DNA from: Pseudooceanicola algae
Lineage (GTDB): Bacteria > Pseudomonadota > Alphaproteobacteria > Rhodobacterales > Rhodobacteraceae
Assembly: GCF_003590145.2 (NCBI RefSeq)
Contig: NZ_CP060436.1
Coordinates: forward strand, 153,501-217,500
Direction of reading: 5' to 3'
DNA: 64,000 bases
In this document: positions 26,276 to 35,428 of the stretch, piece after piece
Layout: each line of letters begins with the position of its first letter
How positions within the stretch are numbered: the first letter of the stretch is position 1
Notes under the pieces: generated by a model
Databases searched by the model: none
The model's input: only the letters and a program-made list of their open reading frames with translations
What the model was told of the DNA's origin: nothing
Made by a program: the position numbers and the translations under genes

Positions 26276-26305
26276 TATTGCCCTTGCCCGAAAGGACCTG
26301 CCCCC

Positions 26306-26836
26306 GTGAAGACCGTCAGGGACTACATCCGTACCATTCCCGATTTCCCCCACGAAGGAATCCTGTTCCGGGACGTGACCACGTTGTTCGCGGACCCGCG
26401 CGGGTTGCGTCTGGCGGTGGATCAACTGCTGCATCCCTATGCCGGCGCGCCCATCGACAAGGTCGTCGGGCTCGAGGCGCGCGGCTTCATCCTTGGCGGG
26501 GCCATTGCGCACCAGTTGGGCAAGGGGTTCGTCCCGATCCGCAAGAAGGGCAAGCTGCCGGGGCCGACCATCGGGGAAAGCTATACGCTGGAATACGGCG
26601 AAGCCTCGGTCGAGATCCACAATGATGCCATCCAGCCCGGCGAAAAGATCCTGCTGGTCGATGATCTGCTGGCCACCGGCGGCACCGCCGAGGCGGGGAT
26701 CAAGCTGATCGAACGGCTGGGCGGAGAGATCCTTGGCTGCGCCTTCATCATCGACCTGCCGGATCTGGGCGGTCGGGACAAACTTGTCGAAATGGGCATG
26801 AACATTCACAGCCTCTGTACCTTCGAGGGTCTTTGA
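26306..26836 (+). CDS. apt: Adenine phosphoribosyltransferase
   Basis: The 176-residue enzyme joins adenine and PRPP to give AMP and diphosphate. It begins [19 protein letters not shown], typical of the family, and has the PRPP-binding motif [17 protein letters not shown] near residues 115-131 and the hood-region [11 protein letters not shown]. The start is a GTG at 26306 with AAAGGA upstream; a longer ATG frame overlaps the M15 gene and is rejected. It completes adenine salvage with mtnP. A strong terminator lies about 155 bases downstream. Confidence 0.95.
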   Translation: MKTVRDYIRTIPDFPHEGILFRDVTTLFADPRGLRLAVDQLLHPYAGAPIDKVVGLEARGFILGGAIAHQLGKGFVPIRKKGKLPGPTIGESYTLEYGEASVEIHNDAIQPGEKILLVDDLLATGGTAEAGIKLIERLGGEILGCAFIIDLPDLGGRDKLVEMGMNIHSLCTFEGL

Positions 26837-26901
26837 CGGGGCCCTGTGGCGGGCCGCCATGGAAGAGGAGGTTCGTCCGTAGGTGTTCGAATTTTCGCGC
26901 G

Positions 26902-27033
26902 GCGTAAGGGACCCTTAAAGGACGGCTTGCTAGGAATGGATCACCGGCCGCAAGGCCGCGTCTGCTTGCACGGCTCCTGACGGAGCCACATGCGCCCTGC
27001 CATTGTCCCCCTCGGCAGGGCGCACCCTTTTCC
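26902..27033 (+). other. Run of hairpins after apt, candidate structured RNA
   Basis: Four potential hairpins follow one another: AAGGG-A-CCCTT near 26906-26916, CGGCC with a GCAA (GNRA) loop at 26945-26958, GGCTCC-TGAC-GGAGCC at 26972-26987, and the final terminator stem. This may be only a long 3' untranslated region, or a small RNA ending at the terminator. I find no convincing promoter for it. Confidence 0.3.
26991..27031 (+). terminator. Terminator downstream of apt
   Basis: An 11-pair perfect stem TGCGCCCTGCC / GGCAGGGCGCA with a 12-base loop is followed by CCCTTTT. It lies between convergent apt and the flavoprotein gene. Confidence 0.75.
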
Positions 27034-27051
27034 GGCCCTGCAATGCCGGTG

Positions 27052-28467
27052 TCAGGTCAGCACGGCACCGGGGTTCAGGATGCCATTGGGATCGAACAGG
27101 GCCTTGATGCCGCGCATCATTTCCAGCTTTACCGGATCGCCATAGCGCGCAAGATCCGGGGCCTTCAGCCGCCCGATGCCATGTTCGGCGCTGATTGACC
27201 CGCCATAGGCCACCACCAGATCATGGATGACTTTCATGATCCGCAGTTTCTGACCCGCGTAGTCTGCTCTGTCATGTCCCTTTGGCGGGAAGACGTTGTA
27301 ATGCAGGTTGCCGTCGCCCAGATGGCCAAAGCAGTTCAGCCGATAGGGACCAAGGGCTGCGATCTGTGCGCGGCCCTCGTCGATGAAGGCGGGCAGGGCG
27401 CGGATCGGCACCGAGATGTCGTGGCTCGAGATTGACCCCACGAGGCGGTTCGCCTCGGGGATGGCTTCGCGCAGGCGCCAGAAATCCACCGCCTGGGCCT
27501 CGTTCTGGGAAATCAGGCCATCGCTGACCAGCCCGGCCTCGAAACCTTCGGCAAAGATCGTCTCCATCACCGTTTCGGCGTCCGAGAACAGGCCAAGGTC
27601 GACCAGCACCATCCAGTCCGGGGCGGGATCGAACAGGCGGCGGGTGTCCGGCATTGTCTCTGCCAGGAAATCAAGGCCCACCCCCGAGATCAATTCGAAG
27701 GCCGAGATCCCGTCGCCGGCATGGCCCCGCGCCAGTGCCAGCAGATCCAGCGCCTGCGCGGGTGACCCCGTGACCATCAGCGCCACGGACCGGCTGCGCG
27801 GGCGGGGGAACAGCTTGAACGTGGCGGCGGTGATGACCCCCAGCGTGCCTTCCGAGCCGATCATGAGGTTGCGCAGGTCATAGCCGGTGTTGTCCTTGCG
27901 CAGCCCGGTCAGGGTGTTCATCACGCGGCCATCGGCCAGGACCGCCTCGACCCCGAGGCAAAGTTCGCGCGCATTGCCATAGCGCAGCACATTGGCCCCG
28001 CCGGCATTGGTGCCCAGCACCCCGCCGACGCGGGCCGAGCCCTGCGCGCCGAAGCTGAGAGGGAACAGGCGATCTGCGTCAAGCGCGGCATTTTGCAGGT
28101 CCTCGATCACCACGCCGGCCTCGACCGTGGCGACATTGCCCACCGTGTCGATGCTGCGGATGCGGTTCATCCGTTCCAGTGTCAGCACCAGTGGGGTGGG
28201 GCCGTCGGGCATGATCTGACCGCCGCACAGGCTGGTGCCGCCACCATAGGGGATCACGGGCACGCGGGCGGCATTGGCAGCGGCCAGGATCGTCGCCACC
28301 TCTGTTGTGGAGCCGGGGGCCAGGACCAGTTCTGCATGACCCTTCCAGACGCCGCGGGGTTCGCGGTTGTAGGGCGCGGGATCGGCCCGAAAAGCGGCCT
28401 GCGGCAGTTGGGCGCGCAATTGCGTCGTCAGGGTAGTGTCGGCGGGGGACAGCGGCGGAATGGTCAT
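27052..28467 (-). CDS. FAD-linked oxidase, GlcD / D-lactate / D-2-hydroxyglutarate dehydrogenase type
   Basis: The 471-residue flavoprotein has the PCMH FAD-binding fold with VIPYGGGTSLCGGQ near residues 70-83 and SARVGGVLGTNAGGANVLRYG. The C-terminal half contains NCFGHLGDGNLHYNV and SISAEHGIGRLK, whose histidines bind metal in this group. It oxidises a D-2-hydroxyacid and passes electrons to an acceptor; whether D-lactate, glycolate or D-2-hydroxyglutarate cannot be settled. No GlcE or GlcF genes follow, which favours a stand-alone enzyme. It follows ptsP by 33 bases, so cotranscription is likely. Confidence 0.9.
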   Translation of the reverse strand: MTIPPLSPADTTLTTQLRAQLPQAAFRADPAPYNREPRGVWKGHAELVLAPGSTTEVATILAAANAARVPVIPYGGGTSLCGGQIMPDGPTPLVLTLERMNRIRSIDTVGNVATVEAGVVIEDLQNAALDADRLFPLSFGAQGSARVGGVLGTNAGGANVLRYGNARELCLGVEAVLADGRVMNTLTGLRKDNTGYDLRNLMIGSEGTLGVITAATFKLFPRPRSRSVALMVTGSPAQALDLLALARGHAGDGISAFELISGVGLDFLAETMPDTRRLFDPAPDWMVLVDLGLFSDAETVMETIFAEGFEAGLVSDGLISQNEAQAVDFWRLREAIPEANRLVGSISSHDISVPIRALPAFIDEGRAQIAALGPYRLNCFGHLGDGNLHYNVFPPKGHDRADYAGQKLRIMKVIHDLVVAYGGSISAEHGIGRLKAPDLARYGDPVKLEMMRGIKALFDPNGILNPGAVLT

Positions 28468-28500
28468 GGCCGGTTGGGTCTTTCGAAGGGCCGGGCCGGG

Positions 28501-30744
28501 TCAGCCGACAAGGCGCAGATGGGCATTGACGGCCTCGCGCACCGATTGCTCTCCGCGTTCGGCGGCGGCTTCGATGACGGCGCGGACCTCGGCCAGGTCG
28601 ACCTTCAGCAGCAGGCTTTTCACCGGTCCGATGGAGGCCGGGCGCATCGACAGGGCATGCAGGCCCATGGCGGCCAGGCAGACGGCCTCTACCGGGCGGC
28701 CCGCGTCTTCGCCACAGAAGCTGAGCGGGGTGCCGGTTTCCTCGCAACGCTCGACGATGCGTTGCAGGAAGGTCAGGAAGGAAACGTTCAGCGTGTCGTA
28801 GCGTTTGCGGACCCGTTCGTTTTCGCGGTCCGCGGCAAAGAAGAACTGCTTGAGGTCATTGCCGCCGATCGAGACAAATTGCACTTCCTCGAAGAACTGG
28901 CGCGGGGCGAAGGCGAGGCTGGGCGTTTCCAGCATGGCGCCGATTTCCAGCGATGAAGGCAATGCGTGACCCAGGATACGTTCGCGTGCCAGCGCCTTGT
29001 CCATCTCGGCGCGGGCCGCCTTGAATTCCTCGTATTGCGCGACAAAGGGGAACATTACCGACAGAGGGCGGCCATTGGCGGCCCGGATCAGCGCCTGCAG
29101 CTGCATCCGCATGACGCCGGGCTTGTCCAGCCCGACGCGGATCGCCCGCCAGCCGAGCGCCGGGTTGGGTTCATCCGTCTTCTTCATGTAGCTCAGGACC
29201 TTGTCCGAGCCGATGTCGAGCGTGCGGAACACGACCCGCCGGCCGCCAGCATTGTCCAGCACATGAGCATAGAGCTTGGAGAGCTCCGACCGGGTCGGCA
29301 TCTTGTTGCGGATCAGGAACTGAAGCTCGGTCCGGAACAGACCGACGCCTTCGGCCCCCGACCCTTCGAGAGACGGCAGATCGGCCATCAGACCGGCGTT
29401 CATGGTCAGAGAGATCCGCGTGCCGCAACTGGTCACCGCCGGCGTGTCGCGGATCGAGGCATAGCGTTGCTGCGCTTCGGCCTGCATCGCGATCTTGTCG
29501 CGGAAGGCGCTGACGACCGTGTCCTCGGGGCGCAGATGGGCCAGACCGTTGTCGCCATCGACCATGATCAGGTCACCGTTCAGGGCCTCGGTCGTGATGT
29601 TGGACGCATGGATGATCAGCGGGATCGCCAGGGCGCGGGCGACGATGGCCGCGTGACTGCCGACAGAGCCTTGTTCCAACACGATGCCGCGCAGCGTGCG
29701 CCCGTAATCCAGCAGCTCCGCCGGGCCGATGTTGCGGGCCACGAGGATCGGATCGACCGGGATCTCGGCACCGGTCTCCTTGCCCTGGCCGGTCAGGATG
29801 CGCAGCAGGCGGTTGGACAGGTCGTCCAGATCATGCAGCCGTTCCCGCAGATAATGATCCGCGGCGCTGGTCAGCCGGATGCGGGCGGCGGTCTGTTCCT
29901 TTTCAACGGCGGCTTCTGCGGACAGGCCGACATCGATGTCCTCTTCCATGCGGCGCATCCAGCCCTTGGAATTGGCGAACATCCGGTAGGTTTCCAGCAC
30001 TTCGAGCTGATCCGCATCGCCCTGGCTGGCGGTGGCCAGCATCTTGTCGACCCCGACGCGCAACTGTTCGACGGCCTCGTGCAGGCGTTCACGTTCGCGG
30101 ACCGGATCATCCGCGATCGGGTTGGTGATGACCACGCGGGGTTCATGAAGCCAGACGTGCCCTTCGGCGGCGCCTTCCTGAGCGCAGGCGCCGCGGAACA
30201 TCACCGGCTTGGTATGGCGCTTGGTCATCGGGGCGTTGTCGCCGACGAAGGCGCCAAGCTCGGCCATCTCGGCCAGCACCATGGCGACAACTTCCAGGGC
30301 ATAGATCTCGTCGTCGGAATACTTGCGCGCGGTCCTGGATTGCACCACCAGCACGCCAAGGGTCTCGCCAAGCCGCTGGATCGGCACGCCGCCGAAGGAA
30401 GAATATATCTCTTCCCCGGTTTCCGGCATGAAACGGAAGCCCTGTTCCTTGGGCGCGTCGGCGGTGTTGATGACATTGCCGGTGCGCGCCACCCGCCCGA
30501 CCAGGCCTTCGCCAAGGCGCATACGGGTTTCATGGACTGCACTGGGGTTCAGCCCTTCGGTGGCGCAGAGTTCCAGGGTCTCGGCATCGCGGAACAGGTA
30601 GACCGAGCAGACCTCGGTCAGCATGGAATTTGCAATCAGCCCGGTGATCCGGTCAAGCCGCGCCTGGCCATGCCCGTCCTCGGCCATGACTTCGCGCAAC
30701 CGCCCGAGCATCTTGCGGCTATCGGTCTGATTCTCGTCGCCCAT
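28501..30744 (-). CDS. ptsP: PTS-Ntr enzyme I, phosphoenolpyruvate-protein phosphotransferase
   Basis: This 747-residue protein has an N-terminal GAF sensor domain (about residues 20-165), then the EI N-terminal domain with phosphorylated His364 in EQGSVGSHAAIVARA. The PEP-binding TIM barrel carries GVGLFRTELQFL and LSFCGEDAGRPVEA. It takes phosphate from PEP to NPr and EIIA-Ntr, a regulatory chain for nitrogen, carbon and potassium status. It lies downstream of lysC, a neighbourhood seen in many alphaproteobacteria. NPr and EIIA genes are not in the window. Confidence 0.95.
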   Translation of the reverse strand: MGDENQTDSRKMLGRLREVMAEDGHGQARLDRITGLIANSMLTEVCSVYLFRDAETLELCATEGLNPSAVHETRMRLGEGLVGRVARTGNVINTADAPKEQGFRFMPETGEEIYSSFGGVPIQRLGETLGVLVVQSRTARKYSDDEIYALEVVAMVLAEMAELGAFVGDNAPMTKRHTKPVMFRGACAQEGAAEGHVWLHEPRVVITNPIADDPVRERERLHEAVEQLRVGVDKMLATASQGDADQLEVLETYRMFANSKGWMRRMEEDIDVGLSAEAAVEKEQTAARIRLTSAADHYLRERLHDLDDLSNRLLRILTGQGKETGAEIPVDPILVARNIGPAELLDYGRTLRGIVLEQGSVGSHAAIVARALAIPLIIHASNITTEALNGDLIMVDGDNGLAHLRPEDTVVSAFRDKIAMQAEAQQRYASIRDTPAVTSCGTRISLTMNAGLMADLPSLEGSGAEGVGLFRTELQFLIRNKMPTRSELSKLYAHVLDNAGGRRVVFRTLDIGSDKVLSYMKKTDEPNPALGWRAIRVGLDKPGVMRMQLQALIRAANGRPLSVMFPFVAQYEEFKAARAEMDKALARERILGHALPSSLEIGAMLETPSLAFAPRQFFEEVQFVSIGGNDLKQFFFAADRENERVRKRYDTLNVSFLTFLQRIVERCEETGTPLSFCGEDAGRPVEAVCLAAMGLHALSMRPASIGPVKSLLLKVDLAEVRAVIEAAAERGEQSVREAVNAHLRLVG

Positions 30745-30902
30745 TTCGCGGCTCCCATGTCTTCCGGCGCCGGGACTGAATAGACCACAACGGATCGTGA
30801 AGCGAAATGGCTAAGTGACGCGGGATCGCATCGGTTGCGGCGGATTGGTGCGTATCGGGGGGAAGGGGAGCCGCCACACTTGGGGCAGCTGGCCTCAATT
30901 CA

Positions 30903-30915
30903 CCCCGGAGTATTT
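30903..30915 (-). repeat. Second copy of the AAATACTCCGGGG core
   Basis: CCCCGGAGTATTT on the plus strand is the exact inverse of the 13-base core at 22374-22386. It lies in the 233-base ptsP-lysC gap. A GCCGCGGCC / GGCCGCGGC stem with a six-base loop sits next to it at 30935-30958, so the gap again combines this core with a strong hairpin. Confidence 0.4.
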
Positions 30916-30934
30916 TCGACAGGGTGCCGTCAGG

Positions 30935-30958
30935 GCCGCGGCCGGTGAGGGCCGCGGC
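30935..30958 (-). terminator. Possible terminator or attenuator hairpin after lysC
   Basis: A nine-pair perfect GC stem with a six-base loop lies 20 bases past the lysC stop. No T-run follows, so it may slow polymerase, protect the lysC 3' end, or need Rho. Confidence 0.35.
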
Positions 30959-30977
30959 TAGGGTCATGGCGGCCCGG

Positions 30978-31466
30978 TCAGGCGGATTTTTCGAGGCCGA
31001 AGGCGTCGTGCAGGGCCTGAACGGCCAGTTCGAGGTACTTGCGGTCGATCAGGACCGAGATCTTGATTTCCGAGGTCGCGATGACCTTGATGTTGATGCC
31101 TTCGTCCGACAGCGTCTGGAACATCCTGGCCGCCACGCCGGATTGCGAGCGCATGCCGATCCCGACGGCAGAAAGCTTGCAGACGCCGGTATCGGCGACA
31201 AGTTCCGCGAACTTCAGATCGCCACGGGTCTGGGCGTCCGCCATGGCTTTTTCGGCCCGTTTCACCTGGTCGATGGGGCAGGAGAAGGTCATGTCGGTCA
31301 GCCCATCTTCGGCGATGTTCTGAATGATCATGTCGACGTTGATCCCCGCCTCGGAAAGCGGGCCGAAGATGGCGGCGGCGATGCCGGGCCGGTCCTCGAC
31401 CGAGACCAGGGTCATTTTCGCTTCGTCACGCGAAAAGGCGATACCGTTGACGACGTTGGATTCCAT
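30978..31466 (-). other. Possible internally started aspartate kinase beta subunit
   Basis: Inside lysC, AGGAGGA (31477-31471 on the minus strand) is followed by CATC and an in-frame ATG at 31466. Starting there gives a 162-residue protein, MESNVVNGIAFSRDEAK onward, made of the two ACT domains. Aspartate kinases of Bacillus and Corynebacterium are alpha2beta2 complexes with beta begun at the matching place. The GAGGAG codons also encode Glu-Glu, so the site could be coincidental. Confidence 0.45.
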
Positions 31467-32216
31467 GATGTCCTCCTCGGCACAGACAAGGGTGCCGGCA
31501 GTGTCGGATTGTTCCTCGAAACTGGAAAGAACCCGCAGTTTGACGTTATAGCGCATCGCCAGTTCGACCGAGCGGGTCTGCAGGACCTTGGCGCCGAGCG
31601 AGGCCAGTTCGAGCATTTCCTCGAAGGCGATCCGGTCGAGCTTGCGGGCCTTGTCGCAGACGCGGGGGTCGGTGGTGTAGATCCCGTCGACATCCGTGTA
31701 GATGTCGCAGCGTTCGGCATCAAAGGCGGCGGCAAAGGCGACGGCGGTGGTGTCAGATCCCCCCCGGCCGAGGGTGGTGATGCGGCCTTCGGGCGAGACG
31801 CCCTGGAAGCCGGCGACCACGGCGACCTTCATGCCTTCGGCGAATTTCGCCATGATGTTTTCGGGGGGGATTTCCTCGATCCGAGCGGCGCTGTGGGCGG
31901 AGTTGGTCTTCAGCGGCACCTGCCAGCCCTGCCAGGACCGTGCGGGCACGTCCATTTCCTGCAAGGTCAGGGCCATCAGCCCGGCGGTGACGTTTTCGCC
32001 CGAGGAAACAACCGCGTCATATTCGCGTGCGTCATACATGGGCGAGGTTTCGTTCACCCAGCCGACCAGTTCATTGGTCTTGCCCGACATGGCCGAGACG
32101 ATGACGATCACGTCATAGCCCTTGGCCACTTCGACGCCGACGCGCTTTGCCGCGCGGCGGATACGGTCGAGATTGGCGACGGATGTGCCGCCGAACTTCA
32201 TTACGAGAACAGGCAT
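30978..32216 (-). CDS. lysC: Aspartate kinase
   Basis: The 412-residue enzyme phosphorylates aspartate, the first step to lysine, threonine and methionine. It opens VMKFGGTSVANLDRI (residues 5-19), the family signature. The kinase domain extends to about residue 240 with GFQGVSPEGRITTLGRGGSDT. Two ACT domains follow (TLVSVEDRPGIAAAIFG and LSAVGIGMRSQSGVAARMF), for feedback inhibition. The start is MPVLVMKFG at 32216. An internal ribosome site suggests a separate beta subunit, listed separately. thrC elsewhere in the window uses a product of this pathway. Confidence 0.96.
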   Translation of the reverse strand: MPVLVMKFGGTSVANLDRIRRAAKRVGVEVAKGYDVIVIVSAMSGKTNELVGWVNETSPMYDAREYDAVVSSGENVTAGLMALTLQEMDVPARSWQGWQVPLKTNSAHSAARIEEIPPENIMAKFAEGMKVAVVAGFQGVSPEGRITTLGRGGSDTTAVAFAAAFDAERCDIYTDVDGIYTTDPRVCDKARKLDRIAFEEMLELASLGAKVLQTRSVELAMRYNVKLRVLSSFEEQSDTAGTLVCAEEDIMESNVVNGIAFSRDEAKMTLVSVEDRPGIAAAIFGPLSEAGINVDMIIQNIAEDGLTDMTFSCPIDQVKRAEKAMADAQTRGDLKFAELVADTGVCKLSAVGIGMRSQSGVAARMFQTLSDEGINIKVIATSEIKISVLIDRKYLELAVQALHDAFGLEKSA

Positions 32217-32352
32217 ATGTGTCTTCGCCCAGGTCCAGACTTCGGATTGCGGGGGGTTTACGCGCAGTCCGCGAGGGGCGCAAGCGGGCAATGACAGAGC
32301 AGGGACAGGGTGGGGGTGGCGCGCAGGGCGATCAGCGGGTCGCGCTGCCGCG

Positions 32353-32793
32353 TCAGTTGGTCTTGCGGCGCGGGGTGAAGGGCAGGGGCAGGACCGGGAC
32401 GCCGTCTTCCAGAAGGGCGCGGGCTTCTTCGGGGCGGGCTTCGCCGTAGATGGCGCGTCCGGGCTTTGCGCCGTCGTGGATCTCGCGCGCCTGACGGGCG
32501 AAATCCTTGCCCACGTAATCGGCGGTTGCCTCGACCTTGCGACGCATCTCGGCCATTGCCTGTTCGGCCTGAAGTTGAGCCGCTTCGGTCTGAAGCGGAT
32601 TGGAGCCGGGCGCGGCGTCGTCCCCGCGCGAAGTCTGCACACGCGGGGCCATCGGGGCCTTGTCGACATGCGCCGAGCCGCAGATGGCGCAGGTGATCAT
32701 GCTGGCACCCTGAAGCTTTTCAAAGGCTTCGGACGATTGGAACCAGCTGTCAAAGCGGTGGTCCCGGTCACATTTCAGGGAAAACTGGATCAT
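32353..32793 (-). CDS. DUF1178 family protein
   Basis: The 146-residue protein starts MIQFSLKCDRDHRFDSWF, matching the usual DUF1178 opening, and has a CAICGS cysteine pair near residue 34, so four ligands (Cys, His, Cys, Cys) could form a small zinc site. The rest is charged and helical. Its function is unknown. The start at 32793 is clear because the upstream frame extension is unlike the family. The leftward neighbour is lysC, with 136 bases between. Confidence 0.88.
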   Translation of the reverse strand: MIQFSLKCDRDHRFDSWFQSSEAFEKLQGASMITCAICGSAHVDKAPMAPRVQTSRGDDAAPGSNPLQTEAAQLQAEQAMAEMRRKVEATADYVGKDFARQAREIHDGAKPGRAIYGEARPEEARALLEDGVPVLPLPFTPRRKTN

Positions 32794-33003
32794 CGCGGCG
32801 CGGCGCCTGCCTGTCTTGCTATGGATGCCTGGCCCCTGGACGGGGCATGGGGCGGAACGGCCGCCCTTGCATATCACATAATTCCCGCAGGGCCGGATGC
32901 AAGCCTTGTCGCTGACGCGAGGTCTGGCGCGGGCGCCGGTGCCACCAAAACAGGCCGGGGTACCAACTGGGCGTCGGGATCGTCCGACGGGGGGCGACAC
33001 GGC

Positions 33004-33513
33004 CTAGAAGCTGACGGCCTCGGGGTCGAACTGGCGCAGCAATTGGGCCAGTTCGGGTTCATCCACAAGGCGCGCGGCCTTCTTGCGCGACACCCATTTG
33101 CGGCGGCGCTGGCCGGCTTCGGGGAACTGGCGTTTCAGGTGGTCGACCTCGACCGGGTAGACAACGCAGCGGCAGGGCAGGGCGGCCCCGTCATCCAGCA
33201 TCTTGTCATAGCCATAGGTGCCAAGTGCTTCGTCGGAGACACGGCCCGAAACGCCGGCCTCTTCATAGGCTTCGCGCAGGGCGGCGTTTGCCGGCGAGCG
33301 GTTTTTCATCGGCCAGCCCTTGGGCAGGATCCATCGTCCGGTACCGCGCGAGGTGATCAGCAGGATTTCGGGGCGGTCCTTGACCATGCGATAGGTCAGG
33401 GCCGCATATTGGGCATGGCTGCCTTGCAAGCAAGCGGCTTGGGGCGGCGAAGTCATCGTGAGATGTGCCACGCCCTGAACGTCGGGTTCGATCAATTCCG
33501 CCTGTGCTGTCAC
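33004..33513 (-). CDS. NUDIX hydrolase
   Basis: This 169-residue protein contains the Nudix box as GWPMKN-R-SPANAAL-REAYEEAGV around residues 66-88. The catalytic core REAYEEAG is intact, but the first consensus Glu (Gx5E) is Arg. Nudix enzymes cleave nucleoside diphosphates linked to another group; the length and ILPKGWP segment resemble diphosphoinositol/diadenosine polyphosphate hydrolases. The changed residue could alter metal binding. It stands alone, with 210 bases to DUF1178. Confidence 0.88.
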   Translation of the reverse strand: MTAQAELIEPDVQGVAHLTMTSPPQAACLQGSHAQYAALTYRMVKDRPEILLITSRGTGRWILPKGWPMKNRSPANAALREAYEEAGVSGRVSDEALGTYGYDKMLDDGAALPCRCVVYPVEVDHLKRQFPEAGQRRRKWVSRKKAARLVDEPELAQLLRQFDPEAVSF

Positions 33514-33638
33514 GCTTGCCTGCCTCTCCTCACTTCGAAACTGCCCCGTTTTTCCACCCCACGAGGGGCTGACCGGGATCTTGCGTTGAACTCCACATGT
33601 AGTGGAATCCTTATCAGTCGAGAGATTGAGGGCGTTTT

Positions 33639-33737
33639 ATGAAAAATTCATTAACAATTGTGGCCAATCCCGCCGGCGCCGGGCCGTGGTGGCATAAAAA
33701 CAAGCGGGCCGGGACGATTTTGCCCCGACCCGCCTGA
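33639..33737 (+). CDS. Candidate 32-residue small ORF with a Trp-Trp pair
   Basis: An ATG at 33639 follows GAGGGCGTTTT, a fair ribosome site, and opens a 32-codon frame with adjacent Trp codons at 17-18 (PWWHKNK). It runs into the betA terminator from the opposite strand. There is no downstream gene on this strand for it to attenuate, so a leader peptide role is unlikely. It may be chance. Confidence 0.18.
   Translation: MKNSLTIVANPAGAGPWWHKNKRAGTILPRPA
33696..33733 (-). terminator. Terminator of the betICBA operon
   Basis: Read leftward, GCGGGTCGGG pairs with CCCGGCCCGC at nine of ten positions around a ten-base loop, followed by TTGTTTTTATG. It lies 24 bases after the betA stop. Confidence 0.8.
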
Positions 33738-33757
33738 TATTGCAGCAGTCAAGGGGA

Positions 33758-35428
33758 TCAGCGGTCCGAGACCTGCCAGCGCGGATTGATCCAGGGCGCA
33801 ACGTTTTCAGCCGCCAGGGGGGCCTTGCCAAGGATGTGATCCGACGCCTTTTCGCCCACCATGATCGAGGGCCCGTTGAGGTTGCCATTGGTGATGCGCG
33901 GGAAGATCGAACTGTCCGCCAGCCGCAGGCCCTCGACCCCGATCACGCGGCATTCCGGGTCCACGACGGCCATGGGATCATCAGCACGTCCCATGCGGGC
34001 GGTGCCGCAGGGGTGATAGGCGCTTTCGGCATGTTCGCGGATATGATCGTCCAGGGCGGCGTCGCTTTGGGCGGCATCTCCCGGCATGATCTCTTTTCCG
34101 CGATAGGGGTCAAAGGCTTGCTGGCCGAAGATCTCGCGCGTCAGACGGATGCAGCGCCGGAAATCCTCCCAGTCGCTGTCTTGTGACATGTAATTGAAGA
34201 AGATGCGCGGGTCCTCGCGCGGGTCGGCCGATTTCAGCGTCACCTCGCCCCGGCTTTCCGACCGCATCGGCCCCACATGGGCCTGGAAACCGTGGCCTTC
34301 AGCGGCGGCCTTGCCATCATAGCGTACGGCTATGGGCAGGAAATGGTACTGGATGTCGGGATATTCGACCCCGGCTTTCGAGCGCAGGAAGGCCGCGCTT
34401 TCGAACTGGTTAGAGGCCCCGAGCCCGCGTTTGGTCAGCAGCCATTGCGCGCCGGAGATCGCCTTGCCCCAGAGGTTCCAGTGCTTGTAGAGCGTGATCG
34501 GCTGGGTTGCGGCCTGCTGGATGTAAAGCTCCAGATGGTCTTGCAGGTTCTGGCCGACACCGGCGCGATTGGCGACGACCTCGATCCCGTGGTCGCGCAG
34601 ATGGGCGGCGGGGCCGATGCCCGACAGCATCAGCAGCTTGGGCGAATTGATCGAACTGGCGGCGATGATGACCTCGCGCCGGGCGCGGATCACTTCGATG
34701 CGGCCGCGGCGTTCGACCTCAACCCCGACAGCGCGGCCCTGTTCGATCACCACGCGACGGGCAAGGCAGCGGATCAGCTGAAGGTTCTCGCGCTTCAGCG
34801 CCGGTTTCAGATAGGCATTGGCCGTGGACCAGCGGCGGCCCTTCCAGACCGTCTGCTCCATCGGGCCGAAGCCTTCCTGTTTCTCGCCGTTGTAATCCTC
34901 GGTCAGCTCGAAGCCGGCCTGGGCGCCGGCCTGCACGAAGGCGTCGAACAGCGGGTTTTCCCGGGGGCCGCGCCCCACGTGCAGCGGGCCTTCGGTGCCG
35001 CGCCAGGCAGGGTCGCCGCCATGGCCGCCGTCATGCCAGTTCTCCATCCGTTTGAAATAGGGCAGCACATCGGCATAGCCCCAGCCGGCTGCGCCCTGAT
35101 CGGCCCAATGGTCGAAATCGCGTGCGTGACCGCGCACATAGACCATCCCGTTGATCGAGGACGACCCCCCGATCACCTTGCCGCGCGGGGTCACCAGGCG
35201 GCGCCCGCCCAGCCCTGGTTCGGGTTCGGACTGAAAGCCCCAGTCATAGCGGGCCATGTTCATCGGGTAGGACAGCGCGGCGGGCATCTGGATGAAGGGA
35301 CCCGCATCACTGCCGCCGAATTCCAGCACGATGACGCGGTTCTTGCCATCCTCGCTAAGGCGCGACGCCATCACCGAACCGGCAGAGCCGGAACCGATGA
35401 TGACGAAATCCGCTTCGGTGGCAGACAT
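33758..35428 (-). CDS. betA: Choline dehydrogenase
   Basis: The 556-residue GMC oxidoreductase oxidises choline to betaine aldehyde, passing electrons to the membrane chain. It has the FAD dinucleotide motif [17 protein letters not shown] (residues 8-24), the GMC signature [18 protein letters not shown] near 83-100, and the C-terminal active-site region [13 protein letters not shown] followed by [13 protein letters not shown]. It is the last gene of betICBA; its ATG shares a base with the betB stop. A terminator follows. Confidence 0.96.
   Translation of the reverse strand: MSATEADFVIIGSGSAGSVMASRLSEDGKNRVIVLEFGGSDAGPFIQMPAALSYPMNMARYDWGFQSEPEPGLGGRRLVTPRGKVIGGSSSINGMVYVRGHARDFDHWADQGAAGWGYADVLPYFKRMENWHDGGHGGDPAWRGTEGPLHVGRGPRENPLFDAFVQAGAQAGFELTEDYNGEKQEGFGPMEQTVWKGRRWSTANAYLKPALKRENLQLIRCLARRVVIEQGRAVGVEVERRGRIEVIRARREVIIAASSINSPKLLMLSGIGPAAHLRDHGIEVVANRAGVGQNLQDHLELYIQQAATQPITLYKHWNLWGKAISGAQWLLTKRGLGASNQFESAAFLRSKAGVEYPDIQYHFLPIAVRYDGKAAAEGHGFQAHVGPMRSESRGEVTLKSADPREDPRIFFNYMSQDSDWEDFRRCIRLTREIFGQQAFDPYRGKEIMPGDAAQSDAALDDHIREHAESAYHPCGTARMGRADDPMAVVDPECRVIGVEGLRLADSSIFPRITNGNLNGPSIMVGEKASDHILGKAPLAAENVAPWINPRWQVSDR

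Noticed and set aside
26258..26280. Sigma54 promoter before apt (TGGCAC)
   Set aside because: The -24-like TGGCAC is part of the inverted repeat and no TTGC-type -12 element follows at the right spacing.
28966..30783. 605-codon plus-strand frame opposite ptsP
   Set aside because: It is antisense to a protein with complete PTS enzyme I motifs.
30719..30967. 82-codon minus-strand frame in the ptsP-lysC gap
   Set aside because: It spans the repeat core and GC hairpin and overlaps the ptsP start, with no homology or ribosome site.
33639..33737. Trp attenuator leader peptide
   Set aside because: The two Trp codons suggested attenuation, but no biosynthetic gene lies downstream on that strand and the hairpin has its U-tract on the opposite strand.
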